A stretch of 64,000 nt of DNA from Kappaphycus alvarezii. Its lineage: Eukaryota; Rhodophyta; Florideophyceae; Gigartinales; Solieriaceae. The stretch spans positions 62,001 through 126,000 of the forward strand of contig NADL03000753.1 of NCBI GenBank assembly GCA_002205965.3. The letters are read 5' to 3'. The notes under the pieces were generated by a model, which saw only the letters and a list, made by a program, of their open reading frames with translations, did not search any database and had not been told where the DNA came from. Positions 32,401 through 42,460 of the stretch are shown here, in pieces (position 1 is the first letter of the stretch; each line of letters starts with the position of its first letter). The position numbers were made by a program, and so were the translations under genes.

Positions 32401-33590
32401 TTATAATTTTGTCGTCGGTGTGAATGACCTGTTCATTGATAGAAGTCGGGAGCATGCGATCGAAGTTCAAATCAAAGTACCGAATAAAACTCTTTGGGTA
32501 GCATTATTTCATGAGATGGGAAATGATGCTCCTGTGAATTGTCTTGTATGATGGAAGGCCTTCCCGGTATCCCGAAAAATACAGACTGAACGCCCGCTCG
32601 ACTTTCCGCAAAAGCTTGTATTGCGCAACCGTGTATCTCACACTTCCACAAAAAATAATAGCACCCAAAACATTCTCCCACCTTAGCATCATCTTTGACT
32701 TCCCTTGCAGGAACTTCAGAAGTTCCTTTTCGGGTAGTGCCCCTTCTAAGGAAGATGCAACGTGCACGGTACCACGGTACTCAAGGAGAGGCATATGAGC
32801 CGGAGGGTCCTCCGACTCTCCTCGGACTTCATGGTCGACCATCCCATCGGCTGACGCTTCAGAACGGATCATTTCCACAATGCCAGCACAAGTGATTTGC
32901 CCAGTATCGTGAGAATTCGCGATCGCGAGGTTTTCCGCGGCTGCGGCTGATTTAGGATCATATCTTTCATCAACGTCAAGATGATGTTCCAAGAATGATT
33001 TTGCTTCATAAATATCACTGTCAATGTCCTTGGAGGTCTCCAACACGTTAAAATGATCAACTTCAAGAGATGGTGTTCTATTTGGTTGTCTGCGGTCAGT
33101 GTTGACTGGCACATGTCCATTGACTTCCGAGGAGGCCTCCTCTCTTGTATGGTGTAGATCGATCTGCTCTCCTAAAGACCCCTGGGACTCATTAAGATCT
33201 GGATGAACCTTACGCGCATAGGAGTTTTCGATGTCGATCTCAAAAAGATGGGACAAATCTTGGGCCTCGTTCACCATCTCCTGCCAGCCCGAACCTTGAT
33301 ATCTTCTGCGCTTTCGTTCTCGCCCACGGCCAGACGTCTTCGAAAAAGGACATAGGTTGATAGTTGGAAGGGGAAGACGGCCGTCCAGAAACGACCCCCT
33401 GGGATTGTTTAACAATGGATATAGTTTGCAGAATGTTCTGCACGCGTGTGACAAGATCGCAAGCCATATACCGGAAGTACTTCTGGATTGTCTGATTTGA
33501 ATTTCTTGTTGTGGATGCCGGAAGGTCAACCACAGTTGACTCCGCCAAAGCCGACGTTAGCAGCCCTAAAACAAATACTTTAAATGACAT
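29469..33590 (-). pseudogene. large DDE-type DNA-transposon transposase (KDZ/CACTA-like relatives), frame-broken
   Basis: Minus-strand fragments in order are as follows. MLRWENVLGAIIFCGSVRYT and TVAQYKLLRKVERAFS (about 32.6-32.7 kb). YRFMLYADEFKPFSSWLPPG then SAGG (about 31.45 kb). LISLAPVGISSNEVLLAIID (31.3 kb). GEDIVIFLDVVGFVADY (31.2 kb), followed by DTMGHNANAKYSRCTFVRK. Then KHGSEVSDCSAPVRKL, FDPYTFNVVAPDHLLTGLSN (30.8 kb) and LDRPNLHKLIEWYAHTIPAF with FENAHQPL (30.2 kb). This order is that of a family of giant eukaryotic transposases with a zinc-binding insert before VVAPDHLLTG. I know the pattern but cannot name the superfamily with certainty. At least five frameshifts or stops are present. 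Element ends were not found. Confidence 0.62.
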
Positions 33591-33743
33591 GAGCCCTTTT
33601 CCGACATTTAACCTCCGATTGGCTCTTTAGACGGAGGAGGCGGTTTTACTAGCCAGTAATTACTGCGATCATGTCCATTGTACACTTTTAGACCAGTGCT
33701 CTCATGGGTCATATGATAACAGTACTTCCTGCTTAAGATCATA

Positions 33744-33793
33744 CCGCTTAAGCGCATATCCCGCTTAAGCGCATATCCCGCTTAAGCGCATGC
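33744..33793 (+). repeat. 17-bp palindromic tandem repeat (CCCGCTTAAGCGCATAT)
   Basis: Three copies start at 33744, 33760 and 33777. Each contains the perfect palindrome CGCTTAAGCG (33745, 33762 and 33779, a 17-bp period). A degenerate fourth copy is at 33729. They lie 150 bp upstream of the transposase pseudogene and resemble subterminal transposase-binding repeats. Confidence 0.85.
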
Positions 33794-34436
33794 GGGTGGC
33801 GTCCACAGATGTAAAGAGTTGCGAAATTGGGCTGCATTTGAAACAATGCATCTTTCACTATATGATATGATATGAACCTGATTTTTGGGCCTAATTTTTA
33901 TTTAAATTTATGAATCATGAGGTTATGATAAATATGCTCAGGTGTAGGGCTGGCGTGGATTCTGACCTCCTTGATACTCAAATTGTGTGTTTCCACAGAC
34001 TCCGTACCACCGTTCGAGGCTACAGGCTTGTTCAATCGTAGCGGATTAGAGATGGGTTGAACATATATGTTGGATATTTCTCAAAGATGGACAGACGTTG
34101 GGTTATATTGTTGAGATTCCTACTGCAGGCTATCCGGCAAAGCCGGGAGATGACCGAGTCTATTCGTTCGCTATCGACGTCATATCAGCGTTCTCATTCA
34201 ACATCATTGCGTATCTCTACAGTTTCTGTAGCGCTAGAGATACTATAATGCTTTCCGACACCGTCAGCCTGTGTGTAGAACTATGAACCGGCGAGCATTA
34301 TTACTCCTGAATCAAGAGTCCTGATATTGTTACCACTACCTACATCAATTACTTTTACCAACGTTAGTCAACAGATAACTATGTCGCTTAGCGTAACGGC
34401 TTGGAGATGGCCAATATCAGCGTTCTAAAGATCATC

Positions 34437-34461
34437 TAACGTCAATGCTGCATTGACGTTA
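34437..34461. repeat. perfect 11-bp inverted repeat
   Basis: TAACGTCAATG and CATTGACGTTA are separated by CTG. Confidence 0.85.
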
Positions 34462-34523
34462 AACGATCGCTAGCAGCAGACAATGCCTAGAATGTAGACC
34501 AGATCATCATCAACACTCCTGAG

Positions 34524-34561
34524 GAGTCTCATGGTACACCTTAGGGTGTACCATGAGACTC
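34524..34561. repeat. perfect 17-bp hairpin
   Basis: GAGTCTCATGGTACACC (34524-34540) and its exact inverse (34545-34561) flank the loop TTAG. The stem is followed ten bases later by another perfect palindrome. Confidence 0.9.
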
Positions 34562-34570
34562 TTGGTTTCA

Positions 34571-34586
34571 GGTACCAGCTGGTACC
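34571..34586. repeat. perfect 16-bp palindrome GGTACCAGCTGGTACC
   Basis: The sequence equals its own reverse complement and adjoins the 17-bp hairpin. Confidence 0.9.
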
Positions 34587-35384
34587 AGTATCAACGATAC
34601 TAGTAATGGATATTCGTTGATTTTGGTATCACGACCAAATACTCTTCAGATACGCTGTAGCACTGATCCACAGAAGAGTGGGTGAAAAAGCTTCAGCAAG
34701 TGAGGTGCCGGAATGGCAAACCGAACACATCCTCTCGGTCCAAATCAGAATTGCGATTCTCGAATACACTTGCCTCGCAATAAACAATCGTAGACCAAGG
34801 ACCGAATTTCCGAGTGTACTACCCTCGTAAATCTGTGACTGAGGCTTTGGATGATTAGCTAAGCGACAAAGTTATCTGTCAGCAAAAGTCTTAAGCGCCC
34901 CATAAAAGATATCCTAAAAACGCAATAAGTGTTCCAAACTAAAACATAGAGTACAAACAATTTAAGAGTTTGCCATTCCTGGTAAAGGAAGGGGTTACAA
35001 AGTTGCAGCCATTGGATGAAGGTATCATTTAGTCTTTCTTCTTCTTTAATATGGAAGCTGCGTTCTGATTCCTAACGCAGCCAAGACCTATCTAATTGAG
35101 GTAGTTCTCTCTTCTCAAGAAGGCCAGGACCTTTTTGACCCCCGCGGCCACTACCTTCTTTGACGTTTTCTTTTCTTTCTTAAGCCAGATCTCGTATGCT
35201 CCAGAGGCCACAGACAGCGGCTTCAGAAACTTTACCTGCAGCTTATGTCTATCTGTGTCGGTAGCTGTGGACTGGTTATCGTTCATTTTATAGACCATTA
35301 TTAACCCCCTTCGTCGTAGTCCACCCAGAAACCCAGTTCCATGCCTCACCTCACCCTGAATTACTTGACACATGCCGTATCCTC
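34587..35384. other. no gene supported
   Basis: A minus-strand frame 35092-35373 is Lys-rich at its end (WLKKEKKTSKKVV), but no family is recognised. It may belong to the LINE-like fragment that follows. Confidence 0.35.
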
Positions 35385-35721
35385 GGAAGCTAGTCCAAGG
35401 TGCTTAACATCTCCACAGAACCACACCTCGTCCCACTCTATTGCTTCTCGTGCAGGCTGTCTGTCCTTTGTACTTTGCTCTCCAACCGATCTATCCGTCC
35501 AAATGTCCCAGTTACTGGTTGGAAGCTTGGACAAAAGTTCTGTGGTTGCCGCTCGCTGTAGTTCTGGAGAGTCATTCTTCGTACAGGCGGTGTACGAGTA
35601 CTTTATATCATCTAGGCGCAGCAGGTCGGATTTCGTCTTTAAAGAGGAAGTTCCGTCGTTTGCGAATGGGACGCCTTTTGTATCTCTTCGATTGAAATTA
35701 GAGGGATCTTTACAAGCTTGA
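35385..35721 (-). pseudogene. possible LINE-type RNase H fragment
   Basis: The minus strand reads NRRDTKGVPFAND in one frame and, in another, PELQRAATTELLSKLPTSNW then DIWTDRSVGEQST. LP...W.IWTDGS is the start of the RNase H domain that follows the RT in many non-LTR elements; here Gly is Arg. No RT is attached, and the match is short. Confidence 0.33.
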
Positions 35722-38700
35722 TCAACTAAGCCCTTTTTAAATTGGAACCTCTGATTACTGTATTACACATATGATATCCTTATTTCAGGATTCGTAGTTG
35801 ATTTTTGGTGGTTATGATATTAAAAACAACTGGAGAACATCTCTCGCAAGAGTTGTTAATTGTACGCTCAATCATAGACGAGAAAACAACAGAGAGATTT
35901 GGTAACATTAAATTGCCACATGGCTAATCGCAGTAAAATTCACGCACAGCTCAACTACTCAGAAAGGAACTAACCACAGATAAATGATGGAATAATTAAA
36001 ATAAACCCGCGCAACATGCTCAAAACACAGAAAAACTCGAATGTTATATTAATTGGTGTAACTTTCTATAGTATAAAAAAATGACCTTATGAGTTCTATT
36101 TCTATAGCCTCCTACTGTTTTGGATCGCTCCACCCAACTTGCAAAGATAGCTGCTGTCTACTGCGTACTGAAATATCCTTTCAGAAGATTTCAGATTATT
36201 CTGTCTTCGATTCAATTGTATGCCTAATGGCGCCCCGAGGCAGCTGCCTTTTCACAACCAGTCGATTTCCAGTTTGAATTTTAGGGCCTCTGGTAGAGAA
36301 CCAGCAAGAATGGAACCCTCGATATTTGGGTTAGCTGTAGTGTAATTACTACCCGAACTGCCTTGCTGGCAATTTTGTCCATTTCGGACGTCAAATTTTG
36401 ACGACATTTATTGACACCTAAGGTGACCGCCATTGAGTGTCCTGATAGTGTCAAATACTTGGAACTGTAATATCACTCGGGGTTGCCCCACATGGGCCAC
36501 GCAGTACACCCCTTAGGAGTCAGATATTTTATAGGGACTGCCCTCCTATTGGGCCGAGTTTCAAGGTTTTTATCCACAAAAGTGAGCCTCACTCTCCCTC
36601 CTCAGGGGCCTGGCACTGACGTTGACTAATTTAATTTGTAGTTTACTGTAGTTTAGTGGAAGTCCAGCTGGTATTTAAGCTAATTACTTGAGCAATTGGC
36701 TCCCAATAAAGAAAGACACCCCCGGTGTTGGCTTGGACTTGTTCCCAACTTTCGCTTCGTCATTAAACCCTCGTCATCAGCGGCTTTGGCCATTGCTTGA
36801 ACTAACCCCCTGGGGGTCCCTTTTTTCCTTTTTGTTTTCTTGGCTTAGCCGCGTCTACGTCTACCCGTTCTACAAGGTAGGAATATTCGCCTTTGGCGCC
36901 CCTGTAACCTGCGTCTACATGAAAGTTGGTTTCCCTTTCTAAGGATTCAAGGTCGAAGTGATCGCCCTTCGTTTTCCGCCTTTGGCGCCCCGGTGACCGG
37001 CGTCTATATACAAGTTGCTTACGTTGCACAAGTGACATTGGGTCACTATTCATTCCTAAGGAGAATCAGGTCAGCTCCACTAGACCTTCCGCGTGACGCT
37101 TCAGTGCTCAGCAAAGCCCGTCACGACCACTTCCGTACCGAGTACAAGACCTTACCGGACTCGGGACATTATTTTGACCTAAGTTCAAGATATGGTCGTC
37201 TTCAGGACATCCACCATTCCTAGAGAACACGGTTCGGCCTTACAGCCCGGAGAGCCGCTACTCGGCTCAGGCGCCTTACGGAACACCCCCGCTCTACCAC
37301 CCCAAGAAGTCTCCCTCACGGGCTACTTCCTGGGCTATTGTGACGCAGGTCGCCTAAAGAGAAGAAGGCTATCCGACCAACACCACTACATCTTCTTTGT
37401 CCAATATTACACCCCTGGTTCCTACGGTTCTTTGGAATCAATTCTTATCAAGGTTCTAGCATTCCGCGGATCAAGGTCCGTCCTTACAACTCGGAGGACA
37501 AGGATACCGTCCAGCCGTCGAAGGAATTACCCCCACTCTTCCCTCCCCCACTTTTCCTCGCCGTTGGCGAGCTTTGCTACTGTATCGCAGGGTGCTTAAA
37601 GAGAAAGAGGAACAGCGATCACCTTGTAAGTCTTGGCGTGTGTTTGTTAGTTTTATCATTGTCTAACTGGATTCCATTCCTTGACGAGAACATCTACGCA
37701 CCGCGCATTGCACTACATGGTCCATTCAGGACAGGAAAAAGCGTTTCAACTTAAAATTTATCAACATCAACCAAGGAGAAGCACGTCAAGGTTCCCTAGC
37801 AGCGTCCAATTAAATGGAGACATCTGCTGCCGAGGCCGAGCTACCGAATTGTCAACGTTCAGTGGAAGAACCTCGAGATGTCAAAGAGTTTGCCTGAGTA
37901 TGAGTAGTACGCAACGAATTGCATGGAAAAAATGGGACTTTCCAGTAGGTATTATTAACTTCGAATGAATCAACGGCACATTAACCATGAAAGTTAATTG
38001 GTTCAGCTGGGGAGACGTACACACAAGGTCATACAGACTATGAGAAGACCCCGTATAAATTTTTCCTTTGCATTATTTCCCTGAATCACATTTGTACAAT
38101 TACCGAACATGCAAACCGGAAATTCGCTATTGTCGGGCACCTGCATGCAACAGTCGGTGAAACTCTAAAATCCTTTGGAATTCTCAAATTGAGTGCGAAT
38201 TTGAGTTCAAGAACAGAAGTTCACTCAGAACTACAATATCTACATTCAAAAAAATCCGTTGGCGATGTTAGGAAAAACAATTTAACCGTTTCGAAGCACT
38301 GGTCTCATGCATTACGTTTAATCGCTATACGGAAACTGAAAGCATGTACAGAACATGGCTTCCGGTCATTGGATTTGTGGAAAATATAAAGCGGCACAGG
38401 AGGGCAAGTGCTTCTCCACCAGAGAGAATTTGCGTGGATGTAAGCATTTCAAGATGGTAGCATGGGGAAAATTGGATATCACAAAGACTACCACACAATG
38501 TTTATACGGACGGTAGGCCTGAAAATTGATGCGCATGTTGGTGTAATTAGTTTCTGTCGCATCTGTTGACAGCTTAAACCTAGCAAAGAGGCTTACAGAC
38601 GTCAGTTATTACAGACATCTGTTACTGTAGTTTACTGTACAACCTAGAACTTGACCGTTACGCTTTTGCACTATAAAGTCCTCTAAGCTTGAGATTATCT

Positions 38701-38994
38701 TCAGTTGTTCTGATAGGACAAATATCTGCTTGGTCATGGAACAAGCGAGGCGTGCCGTGGGCCGCCAAATGCCCCTGATAATTATGTAGTTTACAGCAGC
38801 TAGCTAACTGAAAAGCGTTTTAACCTAACCCTAACTTTAGAACGGCGTAACCGCTAACTTAGTATTTATTGACGGGCAACTTGTAACATCCAAGAAAACA
38901 TCTATCAAAGGTTTGGCTATAAACTGCGCTCCCACCCTCACGCCCACCTCTAGTTCCTTTAAGGCGGCTCCCGCGTTGCTGGCTAGTACCCTTT
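35722..38994. other. no gene supported; GC-richer stretch at 36.8-37.6 kb
   Basis: At 36.88-37.02 kb a CGCCTTTGGCGCCCC...CTGCGTCTA segment occurs twice with divergence. Frames at 37.0-37.6 kb are Pro/Ser/Tyr-rich in more than one phase but have no motif. The tract GGTGCTTAAAGAGAAAGAGG near 37.59 kb resembles GGGCTTAAAAAGAAAGAGG near 46.49 kb, beyond gypsy-2, so the two flanks may share an older repeat. Confidence 0.35.
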
Positions 38995-38999
38995 TATCC

Positions 39000-39517
39000 T
39001 GTTATATTTCACTTCACAGACCTTACAGCTTTACACAAATTCATTGCATCTACTGTACTGTAGATTCAAGCCACTGGTAACCTTACAACCAGGGCTACTA
39101 GGCACTTTGCTGTCATTACACCTTCCTTACAGTTCTGAAGACAGCGTTTGACCCCATTGGTACACTTGGAATAGTGACGGGCGAGTTGTACACTGGGATA
39201 TTATATAATTGCTTTACCAATCAAAAGTCGCCTTGCTATATCATGCCACTTGGACCAATGTACTTCTTACATCTTGTCAGAGTATGTCACTCGTGCCGAC
39301 TACAATTCTGAAAGCGCTACTTACGATACCGTCAGGGCTGTTTTATGGGAACAACTTTGAATTCGCTACTGTTAAACTGAATTTTCCTTTAGTTTGTAGC
39401 TATCTTCAGTTCTATATAAACCCTGGTTTGGAGTGGCCGGCTTAACCCAGCCAGCCTCAACCAAAGTTTCAACCACAGTTCTACCTTGATCTGCTCGTGT
39501 GCGCTTAACACCCCACA
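39000..39517 (+). repeat. gypsy-2 left LTR
   Basis: It has TG...CA ends and a TATAAA at about 39415, roughly 100 bp before the LTR end, a plausible core promoter. It pairs with 45535-46052. Confidence 0.95.
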
Positions 39518-39520
39518 TCG

Positions 39521-39533
39521 TGGTAGCATCGCA
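39521..39533 (+). promoter_or_regulatory. gypsy-2 primer-binding site
   Basis: TGGTAGCATCGCA starts three bases after the LTR and begins with TGG, complementary to a tRNA CCA end. Confidence 0.6.
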
Positions 39534-39670
39534 AGTAAGTTGTGCCTTATTGTGCATTTTCCCAATCCGCCAGGTGGGATAAAATCTTTACTAGATTTAT
39601 CTCAGCTGCCCGATTGCAAACAGAGACTAACCCTGTGTTTTTCACTCTGACCCTTACAAGGTAACCCACA

Positions 39671-40395
39671 ATGTCGTACAACAACAAGTCAAAGGGCCGC
39701 CCTCCGTCGCCGTCAGAGTACGACTCAGAAGTCCTCGCCGACTTTCGTTCCCCGCCCACCTCGCCATTAGTACCGATTGGCGAGGAAGAAGGTCCCAAGA
39801 CTCCGCCTCGTCCGTCGACTCCGAGAACCCCGATCGCCTTACTCAGCCCCGAGGAGCCCAAGACACCGACGCCGACTTGCCAAGATCTTGTCTTACCCCG
39901 AGCACTTGCAGGGGCGCCTGCTTTTGTTACGGTCGAAGAGCCTCGCAACCCTTTTCGATCGTTTGCCCTACCCCCATCGACCGGCCTTCGATCCTTACCC
40001 CCGGTCCCGAGGAAGCCGTCGCGTCCGACCGTCTCGAACCCGTCAAGGCCACCGACAAGTTCAAGGGCTCCTCTGGGAAGGCTTCAAGTACTGCCGGACG
40101 CCTCCTATGTGTCGATCCAAAGGATGGTAAACCATCGAATCCGCAAGGCTAGGCCTCGAAAGGGCCGCGGATGAACAAGAATCCGAAGTCCTCTCCGTTC
40201 CATTATCGTCATTGTCAAGTCACCTGCTCCGGTCGTGTTCAGTACTTCGAGCACCTCCGTTCCCGTCGTCACATCCGCCGTACAAGCAAGGAGTACAAGT
40301 GGAAATACTGCAATATTGAGTTGTTCAGTGAACAAGACCTTGTCCGCCATCAGAACGGGGCTCAGCATCGACTCACAGTCAGAGGTGACAATTAG
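39671..40395 (+). pseudogene. extra ORF in front of gag: Pro/Ser/Thr-rich N-terminus and two degenerate C2H2-type fingers
   Basis: The ATG at 39671 opens MSYNNKSKGRPPSPSEYDSE, with repeated PPxP and TPxxP motifs for about 110 codons. Another phase takes over (ATDKFKGSSGKASSTAGRL) and runs through one TAG (40150-40152). It then reads FHYRHCQVTCSGRVQYFEHL with RSRRH, followed by YKWKYCNIELFSEQDLVRHQ with NGAQH. These are U1/zf-met-like fingers, but the first Cys of each is Tyr and Trp respectively. Ty3/gypsy elements normally start with gag here. It could be a captured host segment or an element-specific accessory protein. Confidence 0.55.
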
Positions 40396-41008
40396 TATCT
40401 TTATTTTCCATTAAAATTTCTTGTTTTTGAGTAAGGAAAAGGAAAATAGAGCAATAAGCTCACTTCTCAATCGACTTCGTGTCTGTGTTGTGTTCACTCT
40501 TCCGCTGTGATTGCAGGCTTTCCTCTGCTGCTCCCAGATCCTTGTAGTAAGACTTACAATTGTAAGTCCGTATCGCCATCAGGACCCAGACAGGACAAAC
40601 AACGCAAAGCAAGAATCGGAAGAAGGGCTACAATAACGCACCCGACGTGACTGAGGTCAACCCTTACGTCAGAGAAGGAACTTTTTGTAAGTGCTACGGG
40701 CGGATTTGAACCCGGGACCACTTCATCAGGAGCTGCTTACACTTAACCACTTGCACAAAGACCGGAATTTGAAGGTGCAAGGAGAGCCAATTAGGTTATA
40801 AATCACAATTTTTTCAAAAATCATTGCTGGCATTTTGAAAAACCAGCTTAATGGAGGCTTCGCGTCGTCGGTAGTTAGCCCAAGAACCATCTAGGAGACT
40901 CTCTGTTACTCCAGGTATTACAGAAATCGTGTACATGTATCACCAGGTGTACACGTGTAAGGTCGGAAACTTCTCTCAGATACCAGGCCAAATACTGTTA
41001 CTGGTTTT
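40396..41008. other. gypsy-2 leader between the extra ORF and gag
   Basis: Contains an 18-bp perfect palindrome GACTTACAATTGTAAGTC (40551-40568) and a tRNA-like segment on the minus strand. No protein is supported. Confidence 0.5.
40691..40756 (-). other. tRNA-like Pol III box segment
   Basis: The minus strand reads GTGCAAGTGGTTAAG at one end and a perfect box B, GGTTCAAATCC, near the other. Terminal GTGC/GCAC can pair. The anticodon arm and the T stem do not fold, so it is not a functional tRNA. A SINE-derived or captured tRNA fragment is possible. Confidence 0.35.
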
Positions 41009-41956
41009 GTGAACCTAATCGCTATGGATCAGCCGCAAGTCACCCTAGAGTCCCTTACGCAAATGGTATTTCAGTTGCAGCAGAGTCTCGAGCATGCCAA
41101 TAACGAGATTGCGGCACACAGATCAGAGCTTTCTATTGCAGCGCAAAAGGTATCCTCCTTAGAATCTGAACTCGTAAACGCCCGAAACCAGGCCAGTTCG
41201 TCAGGTAGTGTCCCAGTGGATAGTCAGGCTGGCCCAAAGAAAAATAAGCCAACTACATTCACTGGGAAACGATCAATTGGCAGCTGGTGTGTTCAGATGG
41301 ACGAATACCTCGGAGGAAATGATGGCTATAGACCCCTACACATCTACTTGGCTGGCAATGCCCATGAATTGTGGATGGTCCACTCCAAGAAAGGAGAGGG
41401 GAGAGGAATAAATTCCTGGCAGACCCTGAAGGATGCTTTGATCCAACGTTTTGAAACAATGAACAAGGAGAAGATCGCTCGAGACAAACTCACCCGCTGG
41501 AAACAAGTCAAAGACGTTCCTACCTTCAACGAGGACTTCAACAAAATTATACTCGACATCCCCGATATTGGAGTTAAAGACCAGATAGATCGTTACTCTC
41601 GCGGTTTAAAGCCCTATATCTGGAAGGCGTTGTGCACCAAAGAATACGTCAACCTCTCCGACCTAGTGAGGGATGCTGAGCGAGTGGAGTCGGCGTATCG
41701 GCGTTCTGGACCCGGTACCTTCCCAAAGTCTTCTGGAGGAAAGAATGGAAATGGAAGCTCTTTTGCTGTGTCCAGCAGTCCAGTACCAATGGAAATTGGG
41801 ACCGTAGAAGTAATACCGGGGTTGAAAAGAAACACTCCCAACTTACAGAAGCTTGTTAAAGAAGAATGTGAAAGATGTATGCGCGAAGGTCTCTGTCACA
41901 GGTGCAAACAGAAAAAACACATGGCCAAGAACTGCCCAAAAGCCCGGAGGAACTGA
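41009..41956 (+). CDS. gypsy-2 gag polyprotein
   Basis: This is an uninterrupted 315-aa frame. Residues about 10-75 form a heptad-rich coiled coil (LESLTQMVFQLQQSLEHANN onwards). A capsid (retrotrans_gag) part contains SWCVQMDEYLGG, SWQTLKDALIQRFE and RDKLTRWKQ. Near the C-terminus the zinc knuckle CHRCKQKKHMAKNC (41894-41935) has perfect CX2CX4HX4C spacing. The TGA at 41954-41956 separates gag from pol. The start could be the ATG at 41009 or the second Met at residue 6. It is the only intact retroelement ORF in the window. Confidence 0.9.
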   Translation: MNLIAMDQPQVTLESLTQMVFQLQQSLEHANNEIAAHRSELSIAAQKVSSLESELVNARNQASSSGSVPVDSQAGPKKNKPTTFTGKRSIGSWCVQMDEYLGGNDGYRPLHIYLAGNAHELWMVHSKKGEGRGINSWQTLKDALIQRFETMNKEKIARDKLTRWKQVKDVPTFNEDFNKIILDIPDIGVKDQIDRYSRGLKPYIWKALCTKEYVNLSDLVRDAERVESAYRRSGPGTFPKSSGGKNGNGSSFAVSSSPVPMEIGTVEVIPGLKRNTPNLQKLVKEECERCMREGLCHRCKQKKHMAKNCPKARRN

Positions 41957-42049
41957 TTGAAGGTCCCCAGTCAGTTCCAGTCATCGAAGTACCATTAAAA
42001 ACCCGTGTGGCAGACAAACAAAGTCGAGATTTATGATTGAATCAAACAA

Positions 42050-42460
42050 AAAGGTCCATCGTGTCCACCATCAGATCGAATGCAACGTTCATTGAAACAT
42101 TCTCCCCTGCATTCGAGAGAAATTACAATGGTCTTCTCATTGTCAAAGGTACAATTGCTGGTGGGCCAGCATAAATACTCATAGACCCTGGTGGTGGGAT
42201 CAACTTCTTCAGTGAATCATTTTGCAAGAAACATCAAATAATGACCAGAGACTCCAGAGAGCTTGCTGAAATGACCAACGGTGCGGACCAGATACTTCAA
42301 GAATTGGTAAATGCTGTCAGTGTACATATTGACGCCTATACTGAACCTCTGTACTTTGCCGTAAGCCGATTCAAGCGTTATGAATCAATTTTGGGAAAGA
42401 ATGGTGCGCCTCGCATGGGGCAAAAATCAATTTCCTTAATAATGAGTTGAAAATCGAACA
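42050..42460 (+). pseudogene. gypsy-2 aspartic protease, altered active site
   Basis: The frame reads NYNGLLIVKGTIAGGPA, a TAA (42172-42174), then ILIDPGGGINFFSESFC. The active-site D-(S/T)-G is D-P-G (42184-42192). YESILGKNGAPRMGQKSI matches the YDVILGxDWL region. It is probably inactive. Confidence 0.7.

Noticed and set aside
33240..33590. A secreted protein with an apparent signal peptide (MSFKVFVLGLLTSALA)
   Set aside because: The frame overlaps, in another phase, a 341-codon frame belonging to the giant transposase, and nothing after the hydrophobic start looks like a mature protein. It may be the first codons of the transposase before a frameshift.
36993..37599. A Pro/Ser-rich protein gene related to the gypsy-2 extra ORF
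   Set aside because: Several phases look equally Pro-rich because of composition, and no residue-level alignment to the 39.7-40.4 kb ORF could be made.
38820..38845. Interstitial telomere repeat (CCTAACCCTAAC)
   Set aside because: Only about two units, too short to distinguish from chance.
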